From Planctomycetota bacterium (GTDB lineage Bacteria; Planctomycetota; Phycisphaerae; SM23-33), in NCBI GenBank assembly GCA_030635145.1, contig DAOVZK010000022.1, positions 1 through 33,961 of the forward strand: a stretch of 33,961 nt of DNA, given 5' to 3'. How positions within the stretch are numbered: position 1 is the stretch's first letter; each line of letters opens with the position of its first letter. A program made the position numbers and the translations under genes. The notes beneath the pieces were generated by a model, which saw nothing but the letters and a program-made list of their open reading frames with translations, was not told where the DNA came from and ran no database searches. Below are positions 1-9,433 of this stretch, one piece after another.

Positions 1-60
1 ATGAATCTGTGCCATGCAACAAGTTGCATGACCTACAAGCTGGGGCTTTAATTGAGAAAG
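1..60. repeat. Copy of a palindromic intergenic repeat (27-bp unit at 10-36)
   Basis: The unit at 10-36 is identical to 9391-9417 and is the exact reverse complement of 9265-9291. Its core is an 8-bp inverted repeat, CATGCAAC/GTTGCATG, around AA (13-30), followed by ACCTAC. It is preceded by GAATCTG and followed by GGGGCTTTAATT, as at 9391-9450. The window therefore begins inside a larger repeat, and only its end is visible. It lies just downstream of the tyrS stop codon. Confidence 0.85.
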
Positions 61-64
61 CTGT

Positions 65-1300
65 TTAGTCGAGTTTGATTTTTCCGAATCGCCGTTTCCC
101 GACGCGTAAAATCGCGCCGTCGGCCAATTCAACCTCGGCGTCAGCGTCGGTAATTTTGACATCGTCTATGCTGACGGCATTCTGCTTAATTAACCGCCGC
201 GCCTCACCATTTGACTTCGCAAAATCGGCCGTCGTTATCAGCTCGATGATATTACACTTCGCAGCCGGTGCCGAAATCTCCGGCATATCGGTAGGAATGT
301 TTTTCTGCGCGAAAACGCGGTCAAACTCCGCAGCTGCTTCGTCGGCGGCGGCGGAATCGTAAAATTCGGCGACAATCGTCTTACCCAGCAGAACCTTGGC
401 TTCGCGTGGATGCGTTTTTTCGGCGTCGGTCAGCAATGCGATTTGGTCGGCGGGTGTATCGGTCAGCAGTGTGAAGTAGTTCGGCATGAGTTCGTCGGGG
501 ATGCTCATGATTTTCCCGAACATATCGTTTGCTGCATCGGTAATCCCGATGTAATTATTCTTCGACTTGCTCATCTTGTCCGCCCCGTCAAGCCCGACGA
601 GAATCGGCATGGTCATGACGAGCTGTTTGGGCTGGCCGGCGTTTTCCTGCAGCTGCCTGCCCACAAGATTATTAAACGTCTGATCCGTACCGCCGATTTC
701 GACGTCGGCATTGATGACCACCGAATCGTAGCCCTGCATCAGCGGGTACAAAAACTCGTGAATGCCGATCGGTTGGTTGGCTTTGTAGCGGAGATCGAAC
801 GTATCGCGTTCAAGCATTCGGGCGACGGTCATTTGCGAGGTCAGCTTGATGACATCGGCGAAGCTCAGCGACCCCAGCCATTCGCTGTTGTACCGAACCT
901 CGAGTTTGCCGTCCGACGTATCGAGAATCTTCCCGGCCTGGGCGAAATAGGTCTCAGCATTGGCCTTGATCTGCTCCTCGGTGAGAATCGGGCGCGTTTT
1001 GTTGGCCCCGCTGGGATCGCCAACGCGGGCAGTGTAGTCACCGATAATCACGACGGCGACATGGCCCATATCTTGAAAACTGCGAAGTTTGCGAAGCACC
1101 ACCGTATGGCCCAGATGAATGTCCGGGGCCGTCGGGTCGAGGCCCAACTTCACGCGCATCGGCGTACCGGACTTTTCAGCCTGCACTAACCGCTCACGCA
1201 GCTCGTCTTTGGTGTAAACCTCCTCGCAGCCGCGAAGAAGAAACTCGATTTGCTGCTCAACCGTCATTTTTTTGCAATCATTCATAAGGTTCGTGAGCAT
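65..1300 (-). CDS. tyrS: Tyrosyl-tRNA synthetase, KMSKS (TyrZ-like) type
   Basis: This class I aminoacyl-tRNA synthetase charges tRNA-Tyr with tyrosine in the cytoplasm. The 411-residue protein has the HIGH-box variant HLGH at residues 62-65 and KMSKS at 242-246. Having KMSKS, where E. coli TyrS has KFGKT, places it with the TyrZ/TyrS2 branch. The region IGGTDQ near 202-207 is the conserved tyrosine/ATP pocket segment. The C-terminus (about 350-411) looks like an S4 RNA-binding domain (NGEARRLIKQ). Length is normal for the branch. The start is not certain: ATG codons at residues 1, 6 and 12 all have weak Shine-Dalgarno sequences, and conserved sequence only begins after residue 12. It ends 4 bp after the repeat at the window start. 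No T-box leader is visible upstream. Confidence 0.96.
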   Translation of the reverse strand: MLTNLMNDCKKMTVEQQIEFLLRGCEEVYTKDELRERLVQAEKSGTPMRVKLGLDPTAPDIHLGHTVVLRKLRSFQDMGHVAVVIIGDYTARVGDPSGANKTRPILTEEQIKANAETYFAQAGKILDTSDGKLEVRYNSEWLGSLSFADVIKLTSQMTVARMLERDTFDLRYKANQPIGIHEFLYPLMQGYDSVVINADVEIGGTDQTFNNLVGRQLQENAGQPKQLVMTMPILVGLDGADKMSKSKNNYIGITDAANDMFGKIMSIPDELMPNYFTLLTDTPADQIALLTDAEKTHPREAKVLLGKTIVAEFYDSAAADEAAAEFDRVFAQKNIPTDMPEISAPAAKCNIIELITTADFAKSNGEARRLIKQNAVSIDDVKITDADAEVELADGAILRVGKRRFGKIKLD

Positions 1301-1360
1301 AACAGATTTCCGCGGAATTTCAATCGTCTAAAAAGAAGTAGCCATTCACGCAAAAATTTA

Positions 1361-1509
1361 GACAGGATCACAGGATAGAACATAGGCCTAAAAAATCCTG
1401 TTAATCAGAATTAATTTGCATCGCAATTTGTATTCGTTGCGATAGCGTTTGCAGTTAATAGCTTTTGTTTTCTTTTTAATAATTCGTAGTTAATCCTGTA
1501 ATCCTGTCA
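1361..1509. repeat. Intergenic element with 18-bp imperfect inverted ends
   Basis: GACAGGATCACAGGATAG at 1361-1378 and the reverse complement of 1492-1509 (GACAGGATTACAGGATTA) match at 16 of 18 positions. A third partial copy, AATCCTGTTAATC, lies inside at 1394-1406. The element has no coding potential and fills most of the 443-bp gap between tyrS and the lipoprotein gene. The rest of the gap (1510-1730) shows only an A6/T6 snap-back at about 1509-1524. It resembles a non-autonomous mobile element or an extragenic repeat. This is inference from two ends only. Confidence 0.65.
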
Positions 1510-1743
1510 AAAAAGGGCTTTTTTAATAAAAATTGGATTTACGAGATAAAAAATGTGAACGGTTACAAAAAGAACCTTCATCCGTAAAGTCACGATGGCT
1601 AAAGAATCCGTGGTGATCATGACGATAAGATTTCGGTAGCACGTTGCTGGGTATCGTTTTACGCGAGGCCCGGCGGCGGCTGAATTGATCTGGGTTAATA
1701 TGGATGAAAAAGTATTGGACGCGTTTATACGGTAGGAGCTGAC

Positions 1744-2289
1744 ATGCGAAATTTGATCATCATTTGCACAATAATTACACTGATTACAGCTGTGGGTTGC
1801 GAGAACGTTTTTAAGAAATCCAACAACGATGCCCCGACGGCAGCAAGCAGCACCACCGACCTGAAGATAGACAAAAGTGAACGCGACGGTTACAACATAA
1901 ACGTCAAGATCGACGACACCGAAGCCGTCCCTACCCGACACGTCAACGGTGAAAATTTCTGGGAAGTCCCCCAGTGCAAATCAACCCCCACAATCTTTTT
2001 CGAGATAGACCCCACAATTCTCGGTGAGTTCCAATCGGCGACGCTGATAATTAACCCCGTGGTAGACGGAAAAATCCAGCGAACCGAAATATGGGAATAC
2101 GCCGGTGAAGAAACCCTATCACCAGACAAGGCGATGGTGCTCGACAAGTTCAACCACTACACCAATGACGGGAAATGCAACAAGGGCGTCGGATCTCTAC
2201 CAGCCGGTAAGTACGTATTTAATATCCGAGTGATCGGAAACGGGCACGTAAAATGGGACGGCCGAGCGATCGAAACCGAAGTTAAGTAG
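1744..2289 (+). CDS. Small predicted lipoprotein of unknown function
   Basis: I do not recognise a family. The 181-residue product starts with a short hydrophobic signal (RNLIIICTIITLITAVG) followed by Cys19, in a loose lipobox (AVGC), so it is probably a lipoprotein. The mature part is polar, rich in Asp, Lys and Thr, with beta-like segments (SATLIINPVVDGKIQRTEIWEY; VFNIRVIGNGHVKW) suggesting a small Ig-like or beta-sandwich domain. Conserved cysteines can be seen at CKSTP and GKCNKG and could form a disulfide. The start is well supported: AGGAG at 1734-1738 lies 5 nt before the ATG. It stands alone between tyrS and yggS, convergent with the latter. A longer ORF on the opposite strand at 1507-1941 is a shadow. 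Confidence 0.72.
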   Translation: MRNLIIICTIITLITAVGCENVFKKSNNDAPTAASSTTDLKIDKSERDGYNINVKIDDTEAVPTRHVNGENFWEVPQCKSTPTIFFEIDPTILGEFQSATLIINPVVDGKIQRTEIWEYAGEETLSPDKAMVLDKFNHYTNDGKCNKGVGSLPAGKYVFNIRVIGNGHVKWDGRAIETEVK

Positions 2290-2294
2290 GCTTT

Positions 2295-2312
2295 GTGATA
2301 TTGTGATATCAC
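2295..2312. repeat. Short perfect palindrome after the lipoprotein gene
   Basis: GTGATAT (2295-2301) and ATATCAC (2306-2312) form a 7-bp stem with a TGTG loop, 5 bp after the lipoprotein stop codon. It lies in the 52-bp gap between two convergent genes. It could act as a bidirectional transcription end, but there is no T-run on either side, so terminator function is unproven. Confidence 0.45.
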
Positions 2313-2341
2313 CGTGGAATCAAATCCGCGACATATGAAAA

Positions 2342-3067
2342 TTACTCGAACAACGCCGAGCCGATGCGCACGATTGTTGCGCCCTGCTCGACAGCAATGA
2401 TGTAATCGTTGGTCATGCCCATCGAAAGTTCGCAGAAGTTCGCCCCGCCGATTTTATCGTGTCGCATTTCATCGAACAGCTCCTGCAGGCGTGTGAAGGC
2501 ATTTCGCGTTTCGACAGGGTCAACCCCGAGCGGGCCCATCGTCATCAGCCCCACGAGATTGATATTCGGTAAGGTGGTGACCAGTTCGCCCATGTGCAGG
2601 GCAGCCCCGACAGCACAGCCGTATTTTTGCGGCTCGACCGAGCAGTTAACCTGCAGCATAATGTCGATCTGCTTGCCGATCTTCACCGCAAATTCGCTCA
2701 GTTCCTCCGCCAACCGCAGCGAATCTACCGAATGCACGACTGATGCAATTTCGATGCATTTGCGAATTTTGTTACGTTGCAAATGCCCTATCATGTGCCA
2801 TTTGACCGGTGTGGGTAGCGGATTTCGGCGGCGGCGGAGATAATCGTCCAGCTCCCCTGCCCGCGTTACCAGCTGCTGCACGCGATTTTCGCCAAACTCG
2901 GTCAGCCCGGCGTCGATCAGGTTTTTTATCGTATCCAGCTCAACCGTTTTGGTTACGGCGACGATGGAAACTTCCTGCGGCGAGCGGCCGGTGCGGGCAC
3001 AAGCGTCAGATATTTCGCTTCGAATCCGTTCCAAATTCTTTTCGATTTTTTTTCGCGTCGCTGCCAT
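2342..3067 (-). CDS. yggS: YggS/PROSC-family PLP homeostasis protein
   Basis: This is a pyridoxal-phosphate-binding protein of the alanine-racemase-like TIM-barrel family (YggS, PROSC, YlmE), thought to buffer PLP and keep amino-acid and keto-acid pools balanced. The PLP lysine is Lys40 in the motif VAVTK, followed by the family segment GENRVQQL. The phosphate-binding end is also present (ELSMGMTNDYIIAVEQG, then VRIGSALF). The open frame extends upstream to 3124, but ATG 3065-3067 has AAGGA seven nt upstream and aligns with family N-termini, so a 241-residue protein is preferred. It lies 95 bp downstream of the vWA gene on the same strand and may be co-transcribed with it. The C-terminus stops right after SALFE, slightly shorter than usual. 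Confidence 0.93.
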   Translation of the reverse strand: MAATRKKIEKNLERIRSEISDACARTGRSPQEVSIVAVTKTVELDTIKNLIDAGLTEFGENRVQQLVTRAGELDDYLRRRRNPLPTPVKWHMIGHLQRNKIRKCIEIASVVHSVDSLRLAEELSEFAVKIGKQIDIMLQVNCSVEPQKYGCAVGAALHMGELVTTLPNINLVGLMTMGPLGVDPVETRNAFTRLQELFDEMRHDKIGGANFCELSMGMTNDYIIAVEQGATIVRIGSALFE

Positions 3068-3162
3068 CCTGCCATCCTTGATTTTTTTGAGCCTCTTAAG
3101 TTTGAAAACATCGACGTAGCACAACTTCTTCTAAAAACCAGCCGCCCGATACAATAACCAGT

Positions 3163-4380
3163 TTACTCAGGCACGGCACTGTTGCTGTACATATCGGCAA
3201 GTTCATCTTTCGTTTCGTAAATAATGCTTTGGGAATTCCCACCAGCTTCCTTCACCAAAACATCGACGGCCTTGATTTGTTCGTCGTTCTCAATACCGAA
3301 CACAACCAGCACCAATATTGCGTCAGACTTTTTAATAGCGGCTGCGATTGCCTTGGGGTATTCGATATACCTGCAACTGATGATCAACACAATCGTCTTG
3401 GGTTGAGGTTTGCAGGCAAGGGCTTTCTGAATTCCCAGCATCAAATCCGTCGCACCACCGATACTAACTGTTCCGCCCGTCTCATCGGTTGGCTGCATTG
3501 TAGCTTTAATCGCACGATAACCGCCCCATCCACCGCTTAGCATCTCACCGCCAATCAGTTCCGTGTGGTCATCCTGAAGTACAACGACCCCAAACTTCCT
3601 GCTGTCACCAAGCGAAATAATCGATGACGCCACAGCTGCACGGGCAAGGGGGTAAATGTCGTATCCCATGTCTGCCCCGGCATCGATGCAGTAAACCACG
3701 GGCGTCTCGATTTGTACGTCTCCACAAACCACCGGGGAGGATGCACCAAGCTTAAACGGATTCGCAGGCCCGGAGGGGATATCAGGTTCGACCGGGAAAG
3801 TTTCCGTTGTAGAGTCGACTGGTTTGGAAAAAATTCTCACACCGAGGTATACACACGCCCCCGTCATCAGCAACATTATCACTATCAACACCAGCGACAC
3901 TATGCCCTGGAACAAAATCGGATTCGCCATCGGAATAGCTGCGAGTTGCTCGGCCGAGAATTTGCTCGTATCCACGGGGATAGCTTCACTGGGCACCTGC
4001 CCTTGCAATGCGGATGTCGGGGGAGAAAGCGGAATATCGAGCAGCTGCTCCATACTCATCTGAGAACGTTTTGAATCCGGAGCCTTTGGTGCCCCGGGAC
4101 GTCGTGAGTCTTGCTCGCTCCCTTTAATGATAGGCCGAGCACCGATTACGTTTTTAAATCCAGTACCGGACGATACTCCCGAGCGGGCAGTCGGTGAGCT
4201 GGGACGTCCTGTGGTAGGTGTCGCCGGGCGTGAAGTACCACCTGACTTGGAGGAAGTATCCCCAAGCTTGGGAACCATAACAATCGCTTTGCAATACGGG
4301 CAGCGACACATGCTACCGGCAAAGGCTTCATCTACTGATACTTTTTTTCGGCACTCACTGCACCGTATCTTTGTCGCCAT
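3163..4380 (-). CDS. Zinc-ribbon, single-TM, von Willebrand A-like protein
   Basis: The 405-residue protein has three parts. Residues 1-38 form a zinc ribbon (CSEC at 7-10, CRCPYC at 25-30), a type common at the N-terminus of planctomycete membrane proteins. A Ser/Thr/Pro-rich linker (40-150) leads to one transmembrane helix at about 155-183. The C-terminal 200 residues look like a vWA domain: PVVYCIDAGADM at the strand that should carry the DxSxS MIDAS motif, GGATDL for the conserved Thr, and TIVLIISCR for the next strand. The MIDAS is degenerate (DAGAD, no Ser pair), so metal-dependent ligand binding is doubtful. Topology implies a cytoplasmic zinc ribbon and an extracytoplasmic vWA domain. 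It precedes yggS and diverges from atpD. Function is unknown. Confidence 0.8.
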   Translation of the reverse strand: MATKIRCSECRKKVSVDEAFAGSMCRCPYCKAIVMVPKLGDTSSKSGGTSRPATPTTGRPSSPTARSGVSSGTGFKNVIGARPIIKGSEQDSRRPGAPKAPDSKRSQMSMEQLLDIPLSPPTSALQGQVPSEAIPVDTSKFSAEQLAAIPMANPILFQGIVSLVLIVIMLLMTGACVYLGVRIFSKPVDSTTETFPVEPDIPSGPANPFKLGASSPVVCGDVQIETPVVYCIDAGADMGYDIYPLARAAVASSIISLGDSRKFGVVVLQDDHTELIGGEMLSGGWGGYRAIKATMQPTDETGGTVSIGGATDLMLGIQKALACKPQPKTIVLIISCRYIEYPKAIAAAIKKSDAILVLVVFGIENDEQIKAVDVLVKEAGGNSQSIIYETKDELADMYSNSAVPE

Positions 4381-4492
4381 TATCGCTCTCTATGAATTCA
4401 TTTCAGGGCATAACCATTCCGTGGAGCCCTAGCTTATCCTGATGCCCCCCCACGCAGCAACCGAAATTTCCCCCATATCTTCCAATTTTTGA

Positions 4493-5971
<1,479 letters not shown>

Positions 5972-6020
5972 GCGAACATCGTTAAATCCCGCCTAAGTTT
6001 GGGATGGAGCAACCAAAAGC

Positions 6021-6947
6021 ATGTGCATCATTAAGTTGCCTAGACAACTCGAATACGACTCCCTGCTTGATTGCCTTTCGAATAATTCTCCATTATTGGG
6101 CAAAGAGAATGTAATTGATTTTTCCACAGTAAATTTTGTTAAACCCTCCGGAATTGCTCCTTTGGCGGCAATAATTAACAAATGGTTAAATCATGGATTC
6201 AAGCTAGCTTTTAAGCGATCCTCTGAACACACAAATTCATTTGCCTATTTGCAACGCATAGATTTTTTCAGGGCCTTCGACGTATTTAAGGAAGAAAACT
6301 TTCTTCGCCATGATTCGCAGGGAAATTTTTTACCCCTACAGGAAATCACTTACGAAAGCAATACGGATGAAATTGCTCCAAAACTGGCTAAGACATTGAC
6401 GGGCAACGAACCGGCCTTTGACTACATAAGATCTGAATTACAAAACTGCCTTTATGAGAGTATGAATAACATCAAAGATCATGCTCAACTAGGACCAATA
6501 GCTGGGTATTCTTTAGCTCAAAATTTTAGTCGTAAAAATGACCCCACCTATAAGGAATATGTATTTACAACCGCAGATGCCGGGCGTGGTATTTTGAATT
6601 CACTCCGTGAGAATTCTGACCTAACAATTGATAATGAAACCCACGCACTTGATCTGGCATGTCAAAAGAGTGTTTCGGGTAGCCCCGGAATAATAAATGA
6701 TGGGTATCCCAGGAACATGGGTGAGGGGTTAACGAGCATTGACAGAATCGTTGAGTCAACAAATGGGTACTTCCGATTAATATCCGGCAACGCCGAGAGG
6801 ATTCGTTGTGGAAAGAAGGTTGAATATAGGGCAAGTAAATATCCTTGGCAAGGGACGGTAGTAATTGTTAAACTACACAAAAGTGGAATTCAAGGATATC
6901 TGGATGCCCTAAGAGCAGGAAGAAAAGAAGATGAGGTGCGATTTTGA
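6021..6947 (+). CDS. STAS-like + GHKL ATPase protein, anti-sigma-kinase-like
   Basis: The 308-residue protein seems to join two domains. Residues 1-90 resemble a STAS-like fold, with strand-helix pattern VIDFSTVNFVKPSGIAPLAAII. Residues 125-290 form a GHKL ATPase: N-box Glu146/Asn150/Asp153-His-Ala (YESMNNIKDHA), G1 box DAGRGI at 186-191, G2 box GEGL at 234-237, and a last strand GTVVIVKL. There is no transmembrane segment and no phospho-acceptor His domain, so it resembles anti-sigma-factor kinases (SpoIIAB/RsbW class) more than sensor kinases. Its stop overlaps the TTG start of the STAS-like gene, so the two are probably translated together. The pair is visibly AT-richer than atpD and the nitroreductase around it, suggesting acquisition. 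Substrate or target unknown. Confidence 0.75.
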   Translation: MCIIKLPRQLEYDSLLDCLSNNSPLLGKENVIDFSTVNFVKPSGIAPLAAIINKWLNHGFKLAFKRSSEHTNSFAYLQRIDFFRAFDVFKEENFLRHDSQGNFLPLQEITYESNTDEIAPKLAKTLTGNEPAFDYIRSELQNCLYESMNNIKDHAQLGPIAGYSLAQNFSRKNDPTYKEYVFTTADAGRGILNSLRENSDLTIDNETHALDLACQKSVSGSPGIINDGYPRNMGEGLTSIDRIVESTNGYFRLISGNAERIRCGKKVEYRASKYPWQGTVVIVKLHKSGIQGYLDALRAGRKEDEVRF

Positions 6948-7291
6948 CCGAATCACAAACAATTAATGTCCGAGAGACTTTGCAGCAGAAAATGAGGGTA
7001 GAGGAAATAATTACAATTTCCGGTACTCCAAGTGGAACCGCTTTGGGAATACTTACCGTTGATGCTCTGAAATCATCAGATTTGGACATCCACCTTGATT
7101 TTGATGGCATTTATAGCATGAGCGGTTCCGCAGCATGTGCCTTCTGGTTATACATAGGCACAAACGTGGGATTCGAGTCTATAGGGAAAATTGTTTTCTC
7201 GCACTTAGAACCCTCTGCAATGGAAGCACTGAAATATGGGCTGGAGTCTGCAAAGGAACGGCTTAACCCTCCACATAAGGCCGTCGGCTAA
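6944..7291 (+). CDS. Small STAS-like protein (resembling DUF4325)
   Basis: The 115-residue product resembles the STAS-like family often found beside or fused to GHKL ATPases (DUF4325 is my best guess). The pattern is an early strand (EEIITISGTPSG), a helix, the strand IHLDFDGIYSMSGSAACAFW in the place of the STAS phospho-acceptor loop, and a C-terminal helix. Start is TTG 6944-6946, four bases before the end of the upstream gene, with GAGGTG at 6933-6938 five nt upstream, so translational coupling is likely. Serines at the DGIYSMSGSA loop could be phosphorylation targets of the upstream ATPase, as in SpoIIAA/RsbV partner switching; this is inference. No sigma factor lies beside it. Confidence 0.65.
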   Translation: MTESQTINVRETLQQKMRVEEIITISGTPSGTALGILTVDALKSSDLDIHLDFDGIYSMSGSAACAFWLYIGTNVGFESIGKIVFSHLEPSAMEALKYGLESAKERLNPPHKAVG

Positions 7292-7336
7292 ATATACACA
7301 CACTGTTACAAACACTACAACGGGAGTTTTCAAAAA

Positions 7337-7846
7337 ATGGACTTGTTTGAAGCAATCGAAAAGCGTTGTAGCGTACGCAAATATGAATCGAGGGATGTCG
7401 AGGATGCCAAACTCCGTCGCGTGCTGGCGGCGGGGATTGCTGCTCCGACAGCTCGCAATCGCCAGGATTTCAAATTCGTCGTCGTCAAGGATAATGCTGT
7501 CCGGGCGAAGCTCGTAGAGGCCACCGAGCAGGAATGGATCACAGCGGTGCCTGTCATCATCGCCGTCGTCGGGCTATCGCCCGAGCGTGTGATGTTCTGC
7601 GATGTCCCATCCGATCCCGTCGACTGTGCCATCGCCATCGATCACATGTCGCTCGCCGCCGTAGCCCAAGGCCTGGGAACCTGCTGGATCGGACATTTCA
7701 AGCAGGACGAATGCAAAAAAATCCTCGGCATATCAGCAGATGCAAAAATCGTCGAGATGCTGACTATTGGATACCCAGCCCAGCCGTCGGCGGCAACGAA
7801 AAAACGCAAATCGTTCGACGAACTCGTTTCATACGACAAGTTTTAA
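7337..7846 (+). CDS. Nitroreductase-family FMN oxidoreductase
   Basis: The 169-residue protein has the nitroreductase fold signature: N-terminal KRCSVRKYES (residues 9-18, FMN phosphate-binding Arg and Ser), AAPTARNRQDFKFVVV (35-50, FMN contact), and the helix-plus-strand MSLAAVAQGLGTCWIGHF. Family members are usually dimeric NAD(P)H-dependent flavoproteins acting on quinones, nitro compounds or small electrophiles; the substrate here cannot be read from sequence. There is no added ferredoxin domain. GGGAG at 7321-7325 is about 11 nt upstream of the ATG. It sits between the STAS-like gene and atpC on the same strand with short gaps, so it may be part of the same transcript. Confidence 0.9.
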   Translation: MDLFEAIEKRCSVRKYESRDVEDAKLRRVLAAGIAAPTARNRQDFKFVVVKDNAVRAKLVEATEQEWITAVPVIIAVVGLSPERVMFCDVPSDPVDCAIAIDHMSLAAVAQGLGTCWIGHFKQDECKKILGISADAKIVEMLTIGYPAQPSAATKKRKSFDELVSYDKF

Positions 7847-7866
7847 TTCTTTGAATAAGCAAACTC

Positions 7867-8328
7867 ATGACCGACACCGATGTTAAAAAATTAAGCTGCG
7901 AGATCAACACCCCCGATGGTAACATCACCGTCGAGGATGTAGTCTCCGTGCAGCTACCCGCCCTCGACGGATACATGGGCATCATGGCGAACCGTGCCCC
8001 GGTCGTCGCTGCCTTAAGCACCGGAGTTTTGACGCTGCAGATGCAGTCGGGAGAAGATCGCGAACTTTTCGTCTCGCGCGGGTTCTGCCAAGTCACCCAA
8101 AACCTCTGCCGAATCCTCACCGAAGAATGCCTCCCGCTGGGCGAGCTTGACCCCGAACGAGCGTGGGATATTCTCCAGCGAGCCTACAAACTTCCCAGCG
8201 ATACCAGTGAACAACGCGAGCTTCGCGACGAAGCTATCGCGGCCGGGCGAACACGTTTCCGCATCGCACAGAAAAACAAGGCCGGCATGATATCCCTCGA
8301 CGAAATGATGTCGCGGGGAATGAAATGA
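7867..8328 (+). CDS. atpC: F1 ATP synthase subunit epsilon
   Basis: This is the central-stalk subunit that couples rotation and inhibits hydrolysis. The N-terminal beta-sandwich is recognisable: INTPDGNITVEDVVSVQLPALDGYMGIMANRAPVVAALSTGVLTL (residues about 13-57), then SRGFCQVTQNLCRILTEE. The C-terminal part (96-153) is helical and ends KAGMISLDEMMSRGMK; at 153 residues it is slightly longer than typical. It is 1.9 kb from atpD instead of next to it. No good Shine-Dalgarno precedes the ATG. The last four bases ATGA are shared with the start of hemC, implying translational coupling of an ATP synthase gene to tetrapyrrole synthesis. Confidence 0.92.
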   Translation: MTDTDVKKLSCEINTPDGNITVEDVVSVQLPALDGYMGIMANRAPVVAALSTGVLTLQMQSGEDRELFVSRGFCQVTQNLCRILTEECLPLGELDPERAWDILQRAYKLPSDTSEQRELRDEAIAAGRTRFRIAQKNKAGMISLDEMMSRGMK

Positions 8329-9260
8329 CCCCCCCAGCCGATAGCGAAAAGCTGCTTCGTATCGGCACGCGGAGCAGTAAGCTCGCGACAACGCAAACGC
8401 AGCTTGTGGCCGATGCAATTTCGCAGCACTACCCCGAATGGCAAATCCAGCTGATCCCGATGCAAACGCAAGGCGACCGGCAAAAAGGCCCGCTGAACGA
8501 TGTTGGTGGTAAGGGGCTTTTCACGGGGGAGCTTGAGGCGAGACTTTTGGCTGGCGATCTTGACATCGCAGTGCATTCGGGGAAAGACCTCCCGGCGGCG
8601 CAGCCCGACGGACTACTAATCGCCGCTGCCCTACCGCGAGAAGATCCCAGAGATGCCTTGGTCACCCGCGAAGGCATAACCGATATCAAAAAACTCCCGG
8701 CAAACGCCACCGTCGGTACCGGAAGTCTTCGTCGCTCCGCCCTGCTGCGACGAATTCGCGACGACCTGAACATTGTCCCAATCCGCGGCAACGTCGATAC
8801 GCGTGTGAAAAAGGTGCTGGGCGACGACAGCGGCAAACCGGAATTCGATGCCGTCATTCTCGCATTGGCGGGGCTGAAACGACTCGGGCTTTTTAATACG
8901 GAATCTCATGCGAAAAATATCCACCCGCTGGAACCCGACGACATTCTACCCGCCGCTGCCCAGGGAATCCTCGCCGTGCAGATCTCAGCCGATAATTCCA
9001 ATCTCATCGAGCAGCTGCAAACCATAAACCACGCTCCGTCGCTGATGGCGATGCAAACGGAGCAGGCGGTACTGCGCGGGCTCAACGCCACCTGCCACTC
9101 ATGCCTCGCCGTGTATGCCTATCCCGAATCCGACTGCTGGAGTGCCCAGGCCATGACCGCCGAGGGCGACGGGGCAAATATGCGATTCGCCCACGCGTCG
9201 GTAAAATCTCCCAATCCATTACCCGACCTGCCTGCAAAAATCCTCCAGCAGCTTTTATAG
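8325..9260 (+). CDS. hemC: Porphobilinogen deaminase (hydroxymethylbilane synthase)
   Basis: This cytoplasmic enzyme joins four porphobilinogen molecules to hydroxymethylbilane in heme/siroheme/corrinoid synthesis. The 311-residue protein shows the family blocks LRIGTRSSKLATTQTQ (11-26), GDRQKGPL (50-57), VHSGKDLP (83-90) with the catalytic Asp88, GTGSLRR (131-137), IRGNVDTR (153-160) and LPAAAQGILAVQ (208-219). The dipyrromethane cofactor Cys is expected at Cys257 in NATCHSCLAVYA, where most family members have GGCQVP; a second Cys260 is nearby. Start overlaps atpC by 4 bp, with GGGGA five nt upstream of the ATG. No other hem genes are in the window. Confidence 0.95.
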   Translation: MTPPADSEKLLRIGTRSSKLATTQTQLVADAISQHYPEWQIQLIPMQTQGDRQKGPLNDVGGKGLFTGELEARLLAGDLDIAVHSGKDLPAAQPDGLLIAAALPREDPRDALVTREGITDIKKLPANATVGTGSLRRSALLRRIRDDLNIVPIRGNVDTRVKKVLGDDSGKPEFDAVILALAGLKRLGLFNTESHAKNIHPLEPDDILPAAAQGILAVQISADNSNLIEQLQTINHAPSLMAMQTEQAVLRGLNATCHSCLAVYAYPESDCWSAQAMTAEGDGANMRFAHASVKSPNPLPDLPAKILQQLL

Positions 9261-9264
9261 TATG

Positions 9265-9417
9265 GTAGGTCATGCAACTTGTTGCATGGCAATTTAATTG
9301 TATAGAAATTTGTATTTATTGTCCTCGCATTGAAGTAGAGTCGACAATGTTCGTCCGAAGGACGTTAATTAAAATATTCCAACGAATCTGTGCCATGCAA
9401 CAAGTTGCATGACCTAC
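9265..9417. repeat. 153-bp MITE-like element with perfect 27-bp inverted ends
   Basis: Positions 9265-9291 and 9391-9417 are exact inverted copies over 27 bp, each containing the palindrome CATGCAAC-NN-GTTGCATG and ending outward in GTAGGT/ACCTAC. The interior (9291-9374) has no ORF. It carries a small hairpin CGTCC-GAA-GGACG and matches 29486-29569 in inverted orientation with roughly a dozen mismatches. Another copy of the end lies at 10-36. It is 4 bp after the hemC stop codon. No target-site duplication is obvious. Confidence 0.85.
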
Positions 9418-9433
9418 GAAATAAGAACGGATC

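Noticed and set aside
410-1189. 259-codon frame antisense to tyrS
   Set aside because: Shadow of a gene with clear HLGH and KMSKS motifs; no independent support.
1507-1941. 144-codon minus-strand ORF between tyrS and the lipoprotein gene
   Set aside because: It overlaps the lipoprotein gene, whose start has a strong AGGAG, and its residues look non-coding; part of it is in the intergenic repeat.
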